Origin: Ruminiclostridium josui JCM 17888
GTDB lineage: Bacteria; Bacillota; Clostridia; Acetivibrionales; DSM-1351
Length of the DNA stretch: 64,000 nt
NCBI RefSeq assembly: GCF_000526495.1
Contig: NZ_JAGE01000001.1
Coordinates: forward strand, 2,786,001-2,850,000
Direction of reading: 5' to 3'
Within the stretch, counting starts at the first letter, position 1. The number at the start of each line of letters is the position of its first letter. A program made the position numbers and the translations under genes. Positions 9,729 through 19,800 of this stretch are shown one piece after another. The notes under the pieces are model-generated. The model worked only from the letters and a program-made list of their open reading frames with translations. It was not told the origin of the DNA and made no database searches.

Positions 9729-12700
9729 ATGGATAAATACACGGTGAATATAATGATGTCCAGCGATAAGTACAAGACCGAAAGGCTATACTGGATGGAC
9801 AAACTGCAAGGGGAATACGTGCCTACAGGGTTTCCGACAGATAACGAATATAATATAAATGATACCACCCAAACCACGCACCTTCGAAAAGAGCTGTCAG
9901 GTGAAGTGTTTGATAGGATTATGCAAATTTCAAATAAGTCTGAGCTGGGTATCTATATTATTTTGGTTACTGCTATTAAAAGTATCCTGTATACATACAA
10001 CAGGCATGAAGACATTATTATAGGTATGCCTGTAATTAAAACTGCTGAAAAGAATGAGATTAACAGCTTGCTGCCACTAAGAACCATTGTTAAATCAGAT
10101 GCATCTTTTAAAGATTTATTAAACGATATCAAATCCACAGTCCTTGAGGCAGATGCTAATAAAAATTTCCCTATGGTTGGGGTTGCAGAGCTTTTGGGTA
10201 TTCAGACAAACGAAGGTATGCTCCCTGACTTCAGAACAGTTGTATTATCAGAAGGAATTCATGATACTACAGATATTGAGGCTTGCGGGGCAGAAATCGT
10301 CATCTCCTTTAAAATAAAGGAGAGCAGTATCGGAGTGAGTGCAGAATATAATAACTCTTTATTTGAAGAGGAGACTGTATCCAGGATTTTTGATCATATA
10401 TTTAACCTGTTAGAAAAAGCAGTAAAATCTCCTGAAACAAAGCTTTATGAAATAGATTTCATGTCTGATGAAGAAAAGAATAAGATCTTATTTGATTTTA
10501 ATAAAACAGATGCGGACTATTGCCGAGAAAAAACCATACATAAGTTGTTTGAAGAGCAGGTTGACAGAACCCCTGATAATATTGCAGTACAGTTTAATAA
10601 TAATACAGTTACTTATAAAGAGTTGGATGATAAAGCAAATACATATGCGAATTATCTGCTCAAATATCATAACCTGAAAGCTGATTCACTGGTTGGAGTC
10701 ATGCTCGATAAATCGGATGAAATGATTGCTGTTACGCTAGGGATTTTAAAGGCCGGGGGAGCATATGTGCCTATTGACCCAGGGTATCCTGAAGAGCGTA
10801 TCAGGACTATTATTGATGATTCCGGAATCAATATTGTTGTATCTTCTAAGAAACATATAAAAACTCTTAACAAACTGCAATGGGAGTGTAACAGTTTTCA
10901 AACATTTTTGTGCGTGGACTCCTCAGACGTTCACAACGAAGAAGAAAGTGAAAAAAGTGAACTCATGGGAGAGGATGTATGGAAATACGTAGGCTTGAAT
11001 GCCAAGGATGATATTGAGGGTGGCGCATGGGTAAGCAGCTATACCGGCGAAAACCTTTCAGAACAAGATATGGAAGAGTATTCGGAAAATGTAGTCGAAA
11101 AGCTAAGGACTTATCTGGGGGAAAAGGTAAGAGTTTTAGAAATCGGATGCGCTTCGGGACTTAGCATGTACAAAATAGCACCCCATGTGGGACTTTACTA
11201 CGGAACAGATTTATCTGAAGTCATCATCGAGAGAAACAGGAAAAGAATTAAGGACGAGAATATCCGGAATATAAAGCTATCGTGTGTCCCAGCCCATGAT
11301 ATAGATAAGATTGATGAAAAGGGTTTTGACATAATTATATTGAACAGTGTTGTCCAATGTTTCCACGGACACAATTATTTAAGGCAGGTTATTGCAAAGT
11401 GTATTCATTTATTGAATGAAAAAGGCACAGTTTTTGTAGGGGACGTTATGGATCAGGAATTAAAATCCGATTTAATTGAGTCCTTAATAACTTTTAAGAA
11501 AAATAATAGTGATAAAAATTATAGGACAAAGACAGAATGGTCAGTGGAATTGTTTCTGTCAAAGGGATTCTTTGAAGACCTGAGAGTCGATTTTGAGGAT
11601 ATATGCAGCGTTAACTTTTCTAAAAAGATACATACTATAGAAAATGAATTGACTCAGTTCAGGTACGATACAATTTTGCACATTGACAAGTCTGTACCAT
11701 GTAAGAGTTCTGAAATAACAAAGCATAAACTCCAACACGGACTTGAAGAGCTAAGAAAATGCGGTACTGAGCGTGTTGAATCTAAAGCAAAGGCGGACAG
11801 CCTTGCCTATGTCATATATACATCAGGAACTACGGGTAAGCCAAAGGGTGCCATGATTGAGCATAGAAATGTAGTAAGGCTTATGGTGAACAGTAAGATG
11901 CCATTTGACTTTAATCATAAAGACGTGTGGACAATGTTCCATTCTTACTGTTTTGACTTCTCAGTTTGGGAAATGTACGGTGCTTTGCTTTATGGTGGCA
12001 AGCTGATTATTATTCCAAAATCAATTGCACAGGATACGGCCTCTTATCTTGAACTGCTGAAGCTCAATAAGGTGACTGTTTTAAACCAAACTCCTTCTGC
12101 ATTTTACAGGTTGGTGGACGAAGAGCTTATGTCCAATACGAAAGACCTTTGCCTGAGGTATGTCATATTCGGCGGTGAAGCGTTAAAACCCGGAAAACTG
12201 GCGGCTTGGTATGACAAGTACGGTGAAACGAAACTTATCAACATGTATGGCATCACTGAGACAACGGTTCATGTAACCTATAAAGAAATCGGACAGCAGG
12301 AAATTGAGTGTAATGCTAGTAATATCGGAAAACCCATACCGACACTCAGAACATATGTAATGAGTGAGAACATGAGACTGCTGCCTTTCGGTGCAGCAGG
12401 AGAACTTTGTGTGGGTGGAGACGGTGTATGCAGAGGGTATTTGAACAGGGAGGAGCTGACAAAGGAAAAGTTTGTTGAAAACCCCTACAAGCCCGGTGAG
12501 AGATTGTACCGATCAGGTGACCTGGTAAAGCTTCTTCCCAACGGAGATATGCAGTATTTAGGAAGGATTGACCAGCAGGTAAAAATAAGAGGTCACAGGA
12601 TTGAATTGAGAGAGGTTGAAAATGCACTGCTGAGGCATGAGGCGGTAAAGGATGCAATTGTCATGGACAAGTTGGATGATGGTGGGGACAAGTATCTTTG

Positions 12701-15700
12701 CGCATATCTGGTTTCCAGTATACCCCTTACGGTGTCCGACCTCAGGGCATATCTATCCCAAAAGCTGCCTGAGTATGCCATACCCTCATATTTTGTCAGG
12801 ATAGATGAAATCCCCATGACCTCAAATGGTAAAGTTAACAAAAAGGCACTGCCGGATCCTATGGACAGTATCCAAACAGGTGTTGGGTACATGGAACCAA
12901 CAGGCGAAACAGAGAAGAAATTAGTTGACATATGGAAGACAGTATTAAAGGTAAATAAAGTAGGAACAATGGACAATTTCTTTGAATTAGGGGGACATTC
13001 TTTAAAAGCTACGACCCTTATTGCTATGATTCATAAGGAATTTGATGTTGAAATACCGCTTTCTAGTGTTTTTCAAAACCAAACTGTCAAAGAACTGGCG
13101 GATTTGATAGAGAAAAGCAGGAAAAATCAATTTGTGTCCATTGAAAAGACGGAGGAAAAGGAATTTTACAGTTTGTCCTCTGCTCAGAAGAGAATATATG
13201 TTTTAAGCCAGATGAATCCTATGGGGCTAGGCTATAACATACCTGTAGCAATGAAGATTGATGGTGAGGTTGATAAGAAGCGTATAGAAGAATGCTTGAA
13301 ATCAATAGTCCAAAGGCATGAAGTTTTCAGAACAGTTTTTGAAATAGTTGACGGAGAGCCTGTACAAAAAATAAGTCTTACATCTGACATATCAGTAGAG
13401 TATTTCAGCTGTGATAAGGATAAGGTATCTGAGGTGATTCAGGACTTTATAAAGCCTTTTGATTTAACAAAGGCTCCATTGCTTAGGGTCGGTCTCATAG
13501 AATTGGACAAAAGCACAAACATACTTATGTTTGATATGCATCATATTATTTCTGACGGAACTTCCATTGGAATACTTGTTCGTGAATTTGTCAGTTTGTA
13601 TGAAGAAAAGGAAATGCCGCCGTTAAAGATTCAGTACAAGGATTTTGCTGCATGGCAAAACAATCTTTTAGAAACGGAAGCCATAAAGAAGCAGGAAGAA
13701 TATTGGCTAAACAGGTTTTCAGGAGAAATACCTGTTCTGAATATGCCCACGGATTATGCAAGACCTTCGGTTCAAAACTTTGAAGGGGATACTGTACTAT
13801 TTACCGCTCCCAAAGACTTATCATCTAAGCTGAATCAACTGGCATCGTCTTCAGAAGCCACATTATACATGGTTCTAAATGCGGCATACAACATACTTTT
13901 GTCAAAGTATACATGTCAGGAGGATATCATAGTAGGTTCTTCCATTGCAGGAAGGCAACATGCTGATACACAAAATATCGTGGGTATGTTTGTCAATATG
14001 CTTGCTATGAGAAATTACCCAAAGGCGGAATTGACATTCCGACAATTTCTTGAGAATGTTAAGGAAGTCTCGCTAGAAGCATATGAAAACCAAGATTTCC
14101 AGTTTGAAGAACTGGTGGACCGTTTGAACCTTAGAAGGGACTTGAGCAGAAGTCCTCTGTTTGATACGGTGTTTTCTATGCAAAATATGGATATGGGAAA
14201 CATAGAGATTGAAGGTTTGAAGTTTATCCCTTATGAATTTGAGTACAAAGTATCAAAGTTTGACTTAACACTTTATGCGGCTGAAGAGAGCGGTTGTATA
14301 AGTTTTCGTATGGAATACAGTACCGGGTTGTTTAAACGAGAGACAATGGAAAGAATGGCCTCTAGGTTTGTACACATACTCATGCAGATTACAGAGAACC
14401 CGGACGTAAAGCTGTATGACATTGAGCTTGCAACAGATAAGGAAAAGCAGCAGATACTTACGGAATTCAACAATACTTATATGAAGTTTCCGAGCTGCAA
14501 GCCCATCCACGAGTTATTCGAGGAGCAATGTGAGAAAGCACCTGATAATACTGCCCTGGTCTTTGAAAATTACGAAATGAGTTACCGGGAGCTAAATGAA
14601 AAATCAAATTGCATTGCTAGGGTTCTCAGAGAGAAAGGCGTTCAAGTTGGAGATATTGCAGCGGTGATTGCTGATCCGTCTTTTGAGATGTTCATAGGTA
14701 TTTTGGGAATATTGAAAGCCGGAGCTGCTTATCTGCCTATTGATCCTGATTATCCTGAAGACAGGATAAGGTATATGCTTAAGGATAGCAGGAGTAAACT
14801 TGTGCTAGGTACCGAGAGTCTGATAGCGGCCTTTGAAGAGGATATGGAATGCATTAGACTTGATGATGAAGAAATTTATACCGGGGATAGTTCAGGGGTT
14901 ATCGCATATACCCGACCAGAAGATTTGGCATATATCATTTATACATCAGGTTCAACAGGCAAGCCCAAAGGGGTTATGGTGGAGCACAAGGCATTGGTAA
15001 ACCTGTGCTATTGGCACATCACAAGCTTTAGTATCACAAGTTCGGACCGCAGTACCAAATATGCCGGGTTTGGCTTTGATGCTTCTGTATGGGAAATATT
15101 CCCATACCTTATATCAGGTGCAGCAATCCACATTATTTCAAAGGAAGTAAGAATGGATGTAAAAGAACTAAATAGTTACATGGAGAAAAATGAAATAACT
15201 GTTAGCTTTCTTCCAACCCATATATGTGAGCAGTTTATGAAGCTGGATAACAAGTCTCTTAGAAAGCTTCTCACCGGTGGAGATTATCTGAAGTACCATG
15301 AAAAAAGGAATTATGATTTAATCAACAACTATGGCCCAACTGAAAACACTGTTGTGGCAACAAGCTATCATGTTAATGGAAACTATGAGAGAATCCCAAT
15401 CGGTAAACCTATAAGTAACTGTCAGGTATATATATTGGATAGATATAATAAGCTGATGCCGTCAGATATGCAGGGGGAATTGTGCATATCTGGTGATGGA
15501 CTGGCAAGAGGATATTTGAACCTGCCTGAGCTGACAAAAGAGAAATTTGCTCCTAACCCTTATGCACCGGACAAAATAATGTATCGAACAGGAGATTTGG
15601 CGAGATGGCTGCCTGATGGGAATATTGAATTCTTAGGCAGAATCGACCAACAGGTAAAAATACGCGGTTTCAGAATAGAGTTGGGAGAAATAGAGTCACA

Positions 15701-16826
15701 GTTATTGAAACATGAGAAGATTAAAGAAGCAGTGGTTATAACCAAAAAGGATAGAAGCGGCAATATGTACCTATGTGCATATTTGGTAACAAATGAAGAG
15801 TTACAGGTGAACACAATAAAAGAACACCTTTTGAAAGAACTGCCGGAGTATATGTTGCCTTCCTACTATATTAGTTTGGAGAAATTGCCGCTTACACCAA
15901 ATGGCAAGCTGGATCGAAATGCACTACCTGAGCCGGATGGAAGTATCAGTACGGGAGTTGCCTACGAAGCGCCTACAAACTCCATTGAAAAAAGTATTGC
16001 AGCTATATGGCAGGACATCCTTTCTTTAGAGAGGATTGGTTTGGATGATAACTTTTTCGATTTAGGAGGACATTCGTTAAGCTTGATAAAGGTTCACAAT
16101 GAGATTGATAAAATATACCCCGGTATAACCAAAATCACTGATCTTTTTGCGAAGCCTACTATCAGAAAAATTGCAGAATTAATAGAAAATACTGTAAGCG
16201 CTGCTGTAAAAGGCAATAAGATTATACCCATTGAATTAAGCCCTGACTACCTAAGCGGAGATTTGCACAGAAGCATAAACGGTACATATAAATTTAATTT
16301 GGATGAGGACAAGCTAGAGCTTATCAAGACTATTTCCGAGAATAGAAAGATAAGGAATATTGATATATTAATGGCGGTTTATATCTATCTATTAGCTGAA
16401 ATAACACAACAGAACGAAGTAATGGTTCTGGATATGAGTAATACCGGTAATGTGTTTATCCCTATAGCCATTAATAAAGATGAAATTGGAAATATAAATG
16501 ACCTCTTTGAGATTGTAAATAAAAAGCATGGGGAATTTGATGAAAGGGATATTCTTAATATCAATGATATACGTCATAGAGTTAAGGAAATTTCAAAAAC
16601 ATCAATTATACCGGCGTTTGTTAGGAAAGATTTAGTTGCCCCTGGACTGGAACCTTCAGATTACTTTGATTTAATTTTAGTATTTGACGAGTATGATGAA
16701 CAGATTAACATAAAAATTGAGTTTGGCAGCAGAATCAGCAGGGAAAAAGGCAGCCAGTTAATCAATGGTTACGTAAGGCTTTTGGAACTTTTTATTGATA
16801 AATGTATCAAGGAACAAGGGATATAG
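9729..16826 (+). CDS. NRPS: halfC-A(Thr, interrupted by MT)-PCP-C-A(Leu)-PCP-halfC
   Basis: A 2,365-residue synthetase. Residues 1-245 form a C-like half domain. A1 starts near 270 but is interrupted: after the A2 motif (LKAGGAYVPID) about 265 residues of SAM-dependent methyltransferase are inserted (about 392-655, motif VLEIGCASG near 469). The A3 motif YTSGTTGKPKG follows near 696. A1 specificity residues are D-F-W-N-I-G-M-V-H-K (Thr). PCP1 has LGGHS near 1087. A complete LCL-like C domain has HHIISDG near 1270. A2 (about 1593-2072) reads D-A-W-F-L-G-N-V-V-K, a leucine code. PCP2 has LGGHS near 2112. The last 200 residues look like a degenerate C-terminal C-domain half without a catalytic HH motif, probably docking to the following PKS. 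The gene starts 20 bases after NRPS-1 behind AAGGAG. Confidence 0.92.
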   Translation: MDKYTVNIMMSSDKYKTERLYWMDKLQGEYVPTGFPTDNEYNINDTTQTTHLRKELSGEVFDRIMQISNKSELGIYIILVTAIKSILYTYNRHEDIIIGMPVIKTAEKNEINSLLPLRTIVKSDASFKDLLNDIKSTVLEADANKNFPMVGVAELLGIQTNEGMLPDFRTVVLSEGIHDTTDIEACGAEIVISFKIKESSIGVSAEYNNSLFEEETVSRIFDHIFNLLEKAVKSPETKLYEIDFMSDEEKNKILFDFNKTDADYCREKTIHKLFEEQVDRTPDNIAVQFNNNTVTYKELDDKANTYANYLLKYHNLKADSLVGVMLDKSDEMIAVTLGILKAGGAYVPIDPGYPEERIRTIIDDSGINIVVSSKKHIKTLNKLQWECNSFQTFLCVDSSDVHNEEESEKSELMGEDVWKYVGLNAKDDIEGGAWVSSYTGENLSEQDMEEYSENVVEKLRTYLGEKVRVLEIGCASGLSMYKIAPHVGLYYGTDLSEVIIERNRKRIKDENIRNIKLSCVPAHDIDKIDEKGFDIIILNSVVQCFHGHNYLRQVIAKCIHLLNEKGTVFVGDVMDQELKSDLIESLITFKKNNSDKNYRTKTEWSVELFLSKGFFEDLRVDFEDICSVNFSKKIHTIENELTQFRYDTILHIDKSVPCKSSEITKHKLQHGLEELRKCGTERVESKAKADSLAYVIYTSGTTGKPKGAMIEHRNVVRLMVNSKMPFDFNHKDVWTMFHSYCFDFSVWEMYGALLYGGKLIIIPKSIAQDTASYLELLKLNKVTVLNQTPSAFYRLVDEELMSNTKDLCLRYVIFGGEALKPGKLAAWYDKYGETKLINMYGITETTVHVTYKEIGQQEIECNASNIGKPIPTLRTYVMSENMRLLPFGAAGELCVGGDGVCRGYLNREELTKEKFVENPYKPGERLYRSGDLVKLLPNGDMQYLGRIDQQVKIRGHRIELREVENALLRHEAVKDAIVMDKLDDGGDKYLCAYLVSSIPLTVSDLRAYLSQKLPEYAIPSYFVRIDEIPMTSNGKVNKKALPDPMDSIQTGVGYMEPTGETEKKLVDIWKTVLKVNKVGTMDNFFELGGHSLKATTLIAMIHKEFDVEIPLSSVFQNQTVKELADLIEKSRKNQFVSIEKTEEKEFYSLSSAQKRIYVLSQMNPMGLGYNIPVAMKIDGEVDKKRIEECLKSIVQRHEVFRTVFEIVDGEPVQKISLTSDISVEYFSCDKDKVSEVIQDFIKPFDLTKAPLLRVGLIELDKSTNILMFDMHHIISDGTSIGILVREFVSLYEEKEMPPLKIQYKDFAAWQNNLLETEAIKKQEEYWLNRFSGEIPVLNMPTDYARPSVQNFEGDTVLFTAPKDLSSKLNQLASSSEATLYMVLNAAYNILLSKYTCQEDIIVGSSIAGRQHADTQNIVGMFVNMLAMRNYPKAELTFRQFLENVKEVSLEAYENQDFQFEELVDRLNLRRDLSRSPLFDTVFSMQNMDMGNIEIEGLKFIPYEFEYKVSKFDLTLYAAEESGCISFRMEYSTGLFKRETMERMASRFVHILMQITENPDVKLYDIELATDKEKQQILTEFNNTYMKFPSCKPIHELFEEQCEKAPDNTALVFENYEMSYRELNEKSNCIARVLREKGVQVGDIAAVIADPSFEMFIGILGILKAGAAYLPIDPDYPEDRIRYMLKDSRSKLVLGTESLIAAFEEDMECIRLDDEEIYTGDSSGVIAYTRPEDLAYIIYTSGSTGKPKGVMVEHKALVNLCYWHITSFSITSSDRSTKYAGFGFDASVWEIFPYLISGAAIHIISKEVRMDVKELNSYMEKNEITVSFLPTHICEQFMKLDNKSLRKLLTGGDYLKYHEKRNYDLINNYGPTENTVVATSYHVNGNYERIPIGKPISNCQVYILDRYNKLMPSDMQGELCISGDGLARGYLNLPELTKEKFAPNPYAPDKIMYRTGDLARWLPDGNIEFLGRIDQQVKIRGFRIELGEIESQLLKHEKIKEAVVITKKDRSGNMYLCAYLVTNEELQVNTIKEHLLKELPEYMLPSYYISLEKLPLTPNGKLDRNALPEPDGSISTGVAYEAPTNSIEKSIAAIWQDILSLERIGLDDNFFDLGGHSLSLIKVHNEIDKIYPGITKITDLFAKPTIRKIAELIENTVSAAVKGNKIIPIELSPDYLSGDLHRSINGTYKFNLDEDKLELIKTISENRKIRNIDILMAVYIYLLAEITQQNEVMVLDMSNTGNVFIPIAINKDEIGNINDLFEIVNKKHGEFDERDILNINDIRHRVKEISKTSIIPAFVRKDLVAPGLEPSDYFDLILVFDEYDEQINIKIEFGSRISREKGSQLINGYVRLLELFIDKCIKEQGI

Positions 16827-16885
16827 AAATAGCAATTATTGATGGAACGGATACAAATACTATTTGCACAAGCGAGGTAATAAAA

Positions 16886-19800
16886 ATGTTGACAAAACTG
16901 GTAGACTTTGATATTAATAAAGCTGATGAAAGAGTTAATGTTTCTTGCCATGGGAACGATGATACAAAGGATATTGCGATAATAGGGATGGCAGCAAAGT
17001 TGCCTATGGCAGAAAATGTTGATGAGTTTTGGGAAAATCTAAGGAATGGAATTGACTGTGTCAGAAATATTCCTGAAAGCAGAAGGAAGGACATAGAAAA
17101 GCTTATTAAGCACTATAATGTGCGGGATTATGAATATGCAGATATGGCCTTTCTTGATCATATTGATAACTTCGATTATAATTTCTTTGGCATTTCACCA
17201 AAAGAAGCAAGTCTTATGGACCCTAATCAGAGGATATTCCTTGAAACTGCATGGAAGTCTATCGAGGATGCCGGTTATGGCGGAGAAAAAATCAAAGGCA
17301 GCAGAACAGGTGTTTATGTTGGCTTTGGTGGAAACATGACCTATTATGATCTTGTTAAGAAATTTGATCCTTCAAATAGCGGTATGGCATTTCCTGGAAA
17401 CATACCTTCAATCTTGGCCAGCAGAGTATCATATATGTTAGATTTAAAAGGACCAAGTATACTGGTAGATACAGCTTGTTCATCATCACTTGTTGCTTTG
17501 CATATTGCATGTAATGCTATAAGGAATAAAGAATGTGATATGGCGATAGCAGGTGGAATCAGGTTGGCCTTTTCGCCGTTAAAATCCGGCGATGGCGTTA
17601 TTGGAACCGAATCTTCCGATGGAAGGACAAAATCCTTTGACGAAAGTGCTGACGGATCAGGTGGAGGCGAAGGAGTTGTAGCTCTTTTACTAAAGCCCCT
17701 TGCACAAGCATTGGAAGACGGAGACAATATACATGCAGTAATCAAAGGAAGCTCAGTAAACCAGGACGGAACAACTGTGGGAATAACTGCCCCTAATCCT
17801 GAAGCACAGGAGGATGTAATCGTAAGGGCATGGAAAGATTCCGGTATTAACCCTGAAACAATCACATATGTAGAAGCTCACGGCTCAGGAACAAAGCTTG
17901 GTGATCCAATAGAAATAGAAGGTTTGCAGAGAGCTTTTGGAAGGTATACAAATAAGAAGAACTTTTGTGCTGTGGGTTCAGTTAAGACAAATATAGGACA
18001 TTTGGGGCATGCTGCAGGAATGGCAGGTTTGCTTAAACTTGTCCTATCATTGAAAAATAAGGAATTACCGGCAACTTTACACTTCAAAGAGCCAAATAAG
18101 CAAATTAATTTTGAAGATTCGCCAGTATATGTGAATCCCAAATTAGTGAAATGGGAAGCAGACGGGTTTCCGCTGAGAAGTGGAGTTAGCTGTTTTGGGA
18201 TTAGCGGTACCAATTGTCATGTTGTTCTTGAAGAAGCTCCTGAAAGAAAGGTAAAAGAAGCTTTTCAAGGTGAAAAGAACAATATATTGGCCTTATCTGC
18301 CAAAAGTGAAAACTCTTTGTATGAGCTGGTTAGTCAGTATTATAAGTTCTTGAAAGCAAACAAGACTGTCAATATAGATAATGTTTGCTATACTGCCAAT
18401 ACCGGGAGGGAGCATCATAATTTTAGATTGGCGATTCAGGCAAAGAATATTGATGAGTTAACAAAAAAACTTGAAATTCTGTTCAAGGAGAAAAGCTTAG
18501 AAGCTAAGCATGTTGGAATTTACTTCAATGAGCTGCAAAAGTTTTCATCTGAAGAAATAGATGTGATAAATGATGAGGCATTACAAAAGACCAGACAATT
18601 TGTTAAAGATGGAAAAACTTCATCTGATTTAATAAGTGACATTTGTAGCCTATATGTAAAAGGTGCTTCAATTGTCTGGGGTGAGTTTTACAGCGGAGAA
18701 AGGCTGTATAGGATTAGCCTGCCTACATATCCTTTTGAAAAGACAAGATGTTGGCTGGATGTACCGAATGTTGTTGATGAAACGGAAGTAAAGGACAAAG
18801 ATTTTGATAAATCAGAGAAAAAAATCAGTTACTCGGAGCAAAAGCAGATAACTACGGAAAATGACCAGTTAAATGTAGTATTAAGCGGAAGAGATGACGG
18901 CAACTACTCTGAAATGGAGAAAATCGTTGCTAAAGCTATGTACGAAGTTCTTGGAGTGGATGAAATCAACATTGGACGCAGCTTTTTTGACTATGGAGGA
19001 CATTCTTTAAATGCAATACTGTTTTTGTCAAAGATTCATAAAGAAACAGGTATTGAAATTACACTGACAGATATGTTTGATATCTCGACTGTTAAGGATA
19101 TAACAGAATACATTTTAGAAGCTAAAGAGAAGCAATATCTGACAATAGCCAAAGCCAAAGAAAAAGAACATTATCCATTATCACCTGCTCAGAGAAGGTT
19201 GTATATATTAAACCAGTTGGACAGCAAGGGACTGACATACAACATGCCGGGAGCCTTGGTATTGGAAGGAAGATTGGATAAAGAAAAATTTGAGAATGCT
19301 TTCAGAAAATTGGTGGAACGGCATGAGACACTGAGGACAACTTTCCAAACTGTAGACGGAGAACCAGTACAGATAGTTAATAAAAATGTGGAGTTCGAAG
19401 TAGAGTACTACGAGCAGGAAGAAGAGACAGTATCAGAAAAAGTAAAAGAATTGATACGACCTTTTACATTAAATAAGGCTCCACTGCTTAGGGTAGGATT
19501 ATTAAAAATAAAAGAAGACAAATATATAATGGTTTATGACATGCATCATATAATATCTGATGGTATGTCAATGGCAATAATCATAAAAGAGTTTATGCAG
19601 TTGTATAGAGGATACAGATTACCTGCCCTTAAGCTACAGTACAAAGATTTTTCAGAATGGCAGAATAACTTGTTTGAAACAGATATAATTGCAAAACAGG
19701 AAGAATACTGGAAAGATGTATTTAAAGGAGACTTACCTTTACTTGCAATGCCGTTGGATCACAAAAGACCTGATATATTAACCTTTTCGGGAGGTAGAGT

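Noticed and set aside
16802-16885. Earlier start of the PKS, overlapping the end of NRPS-2
   Set aside because: ATG 16802 has no ribosome site, while ATG 16886 has GAGGTAA at proper spacing.
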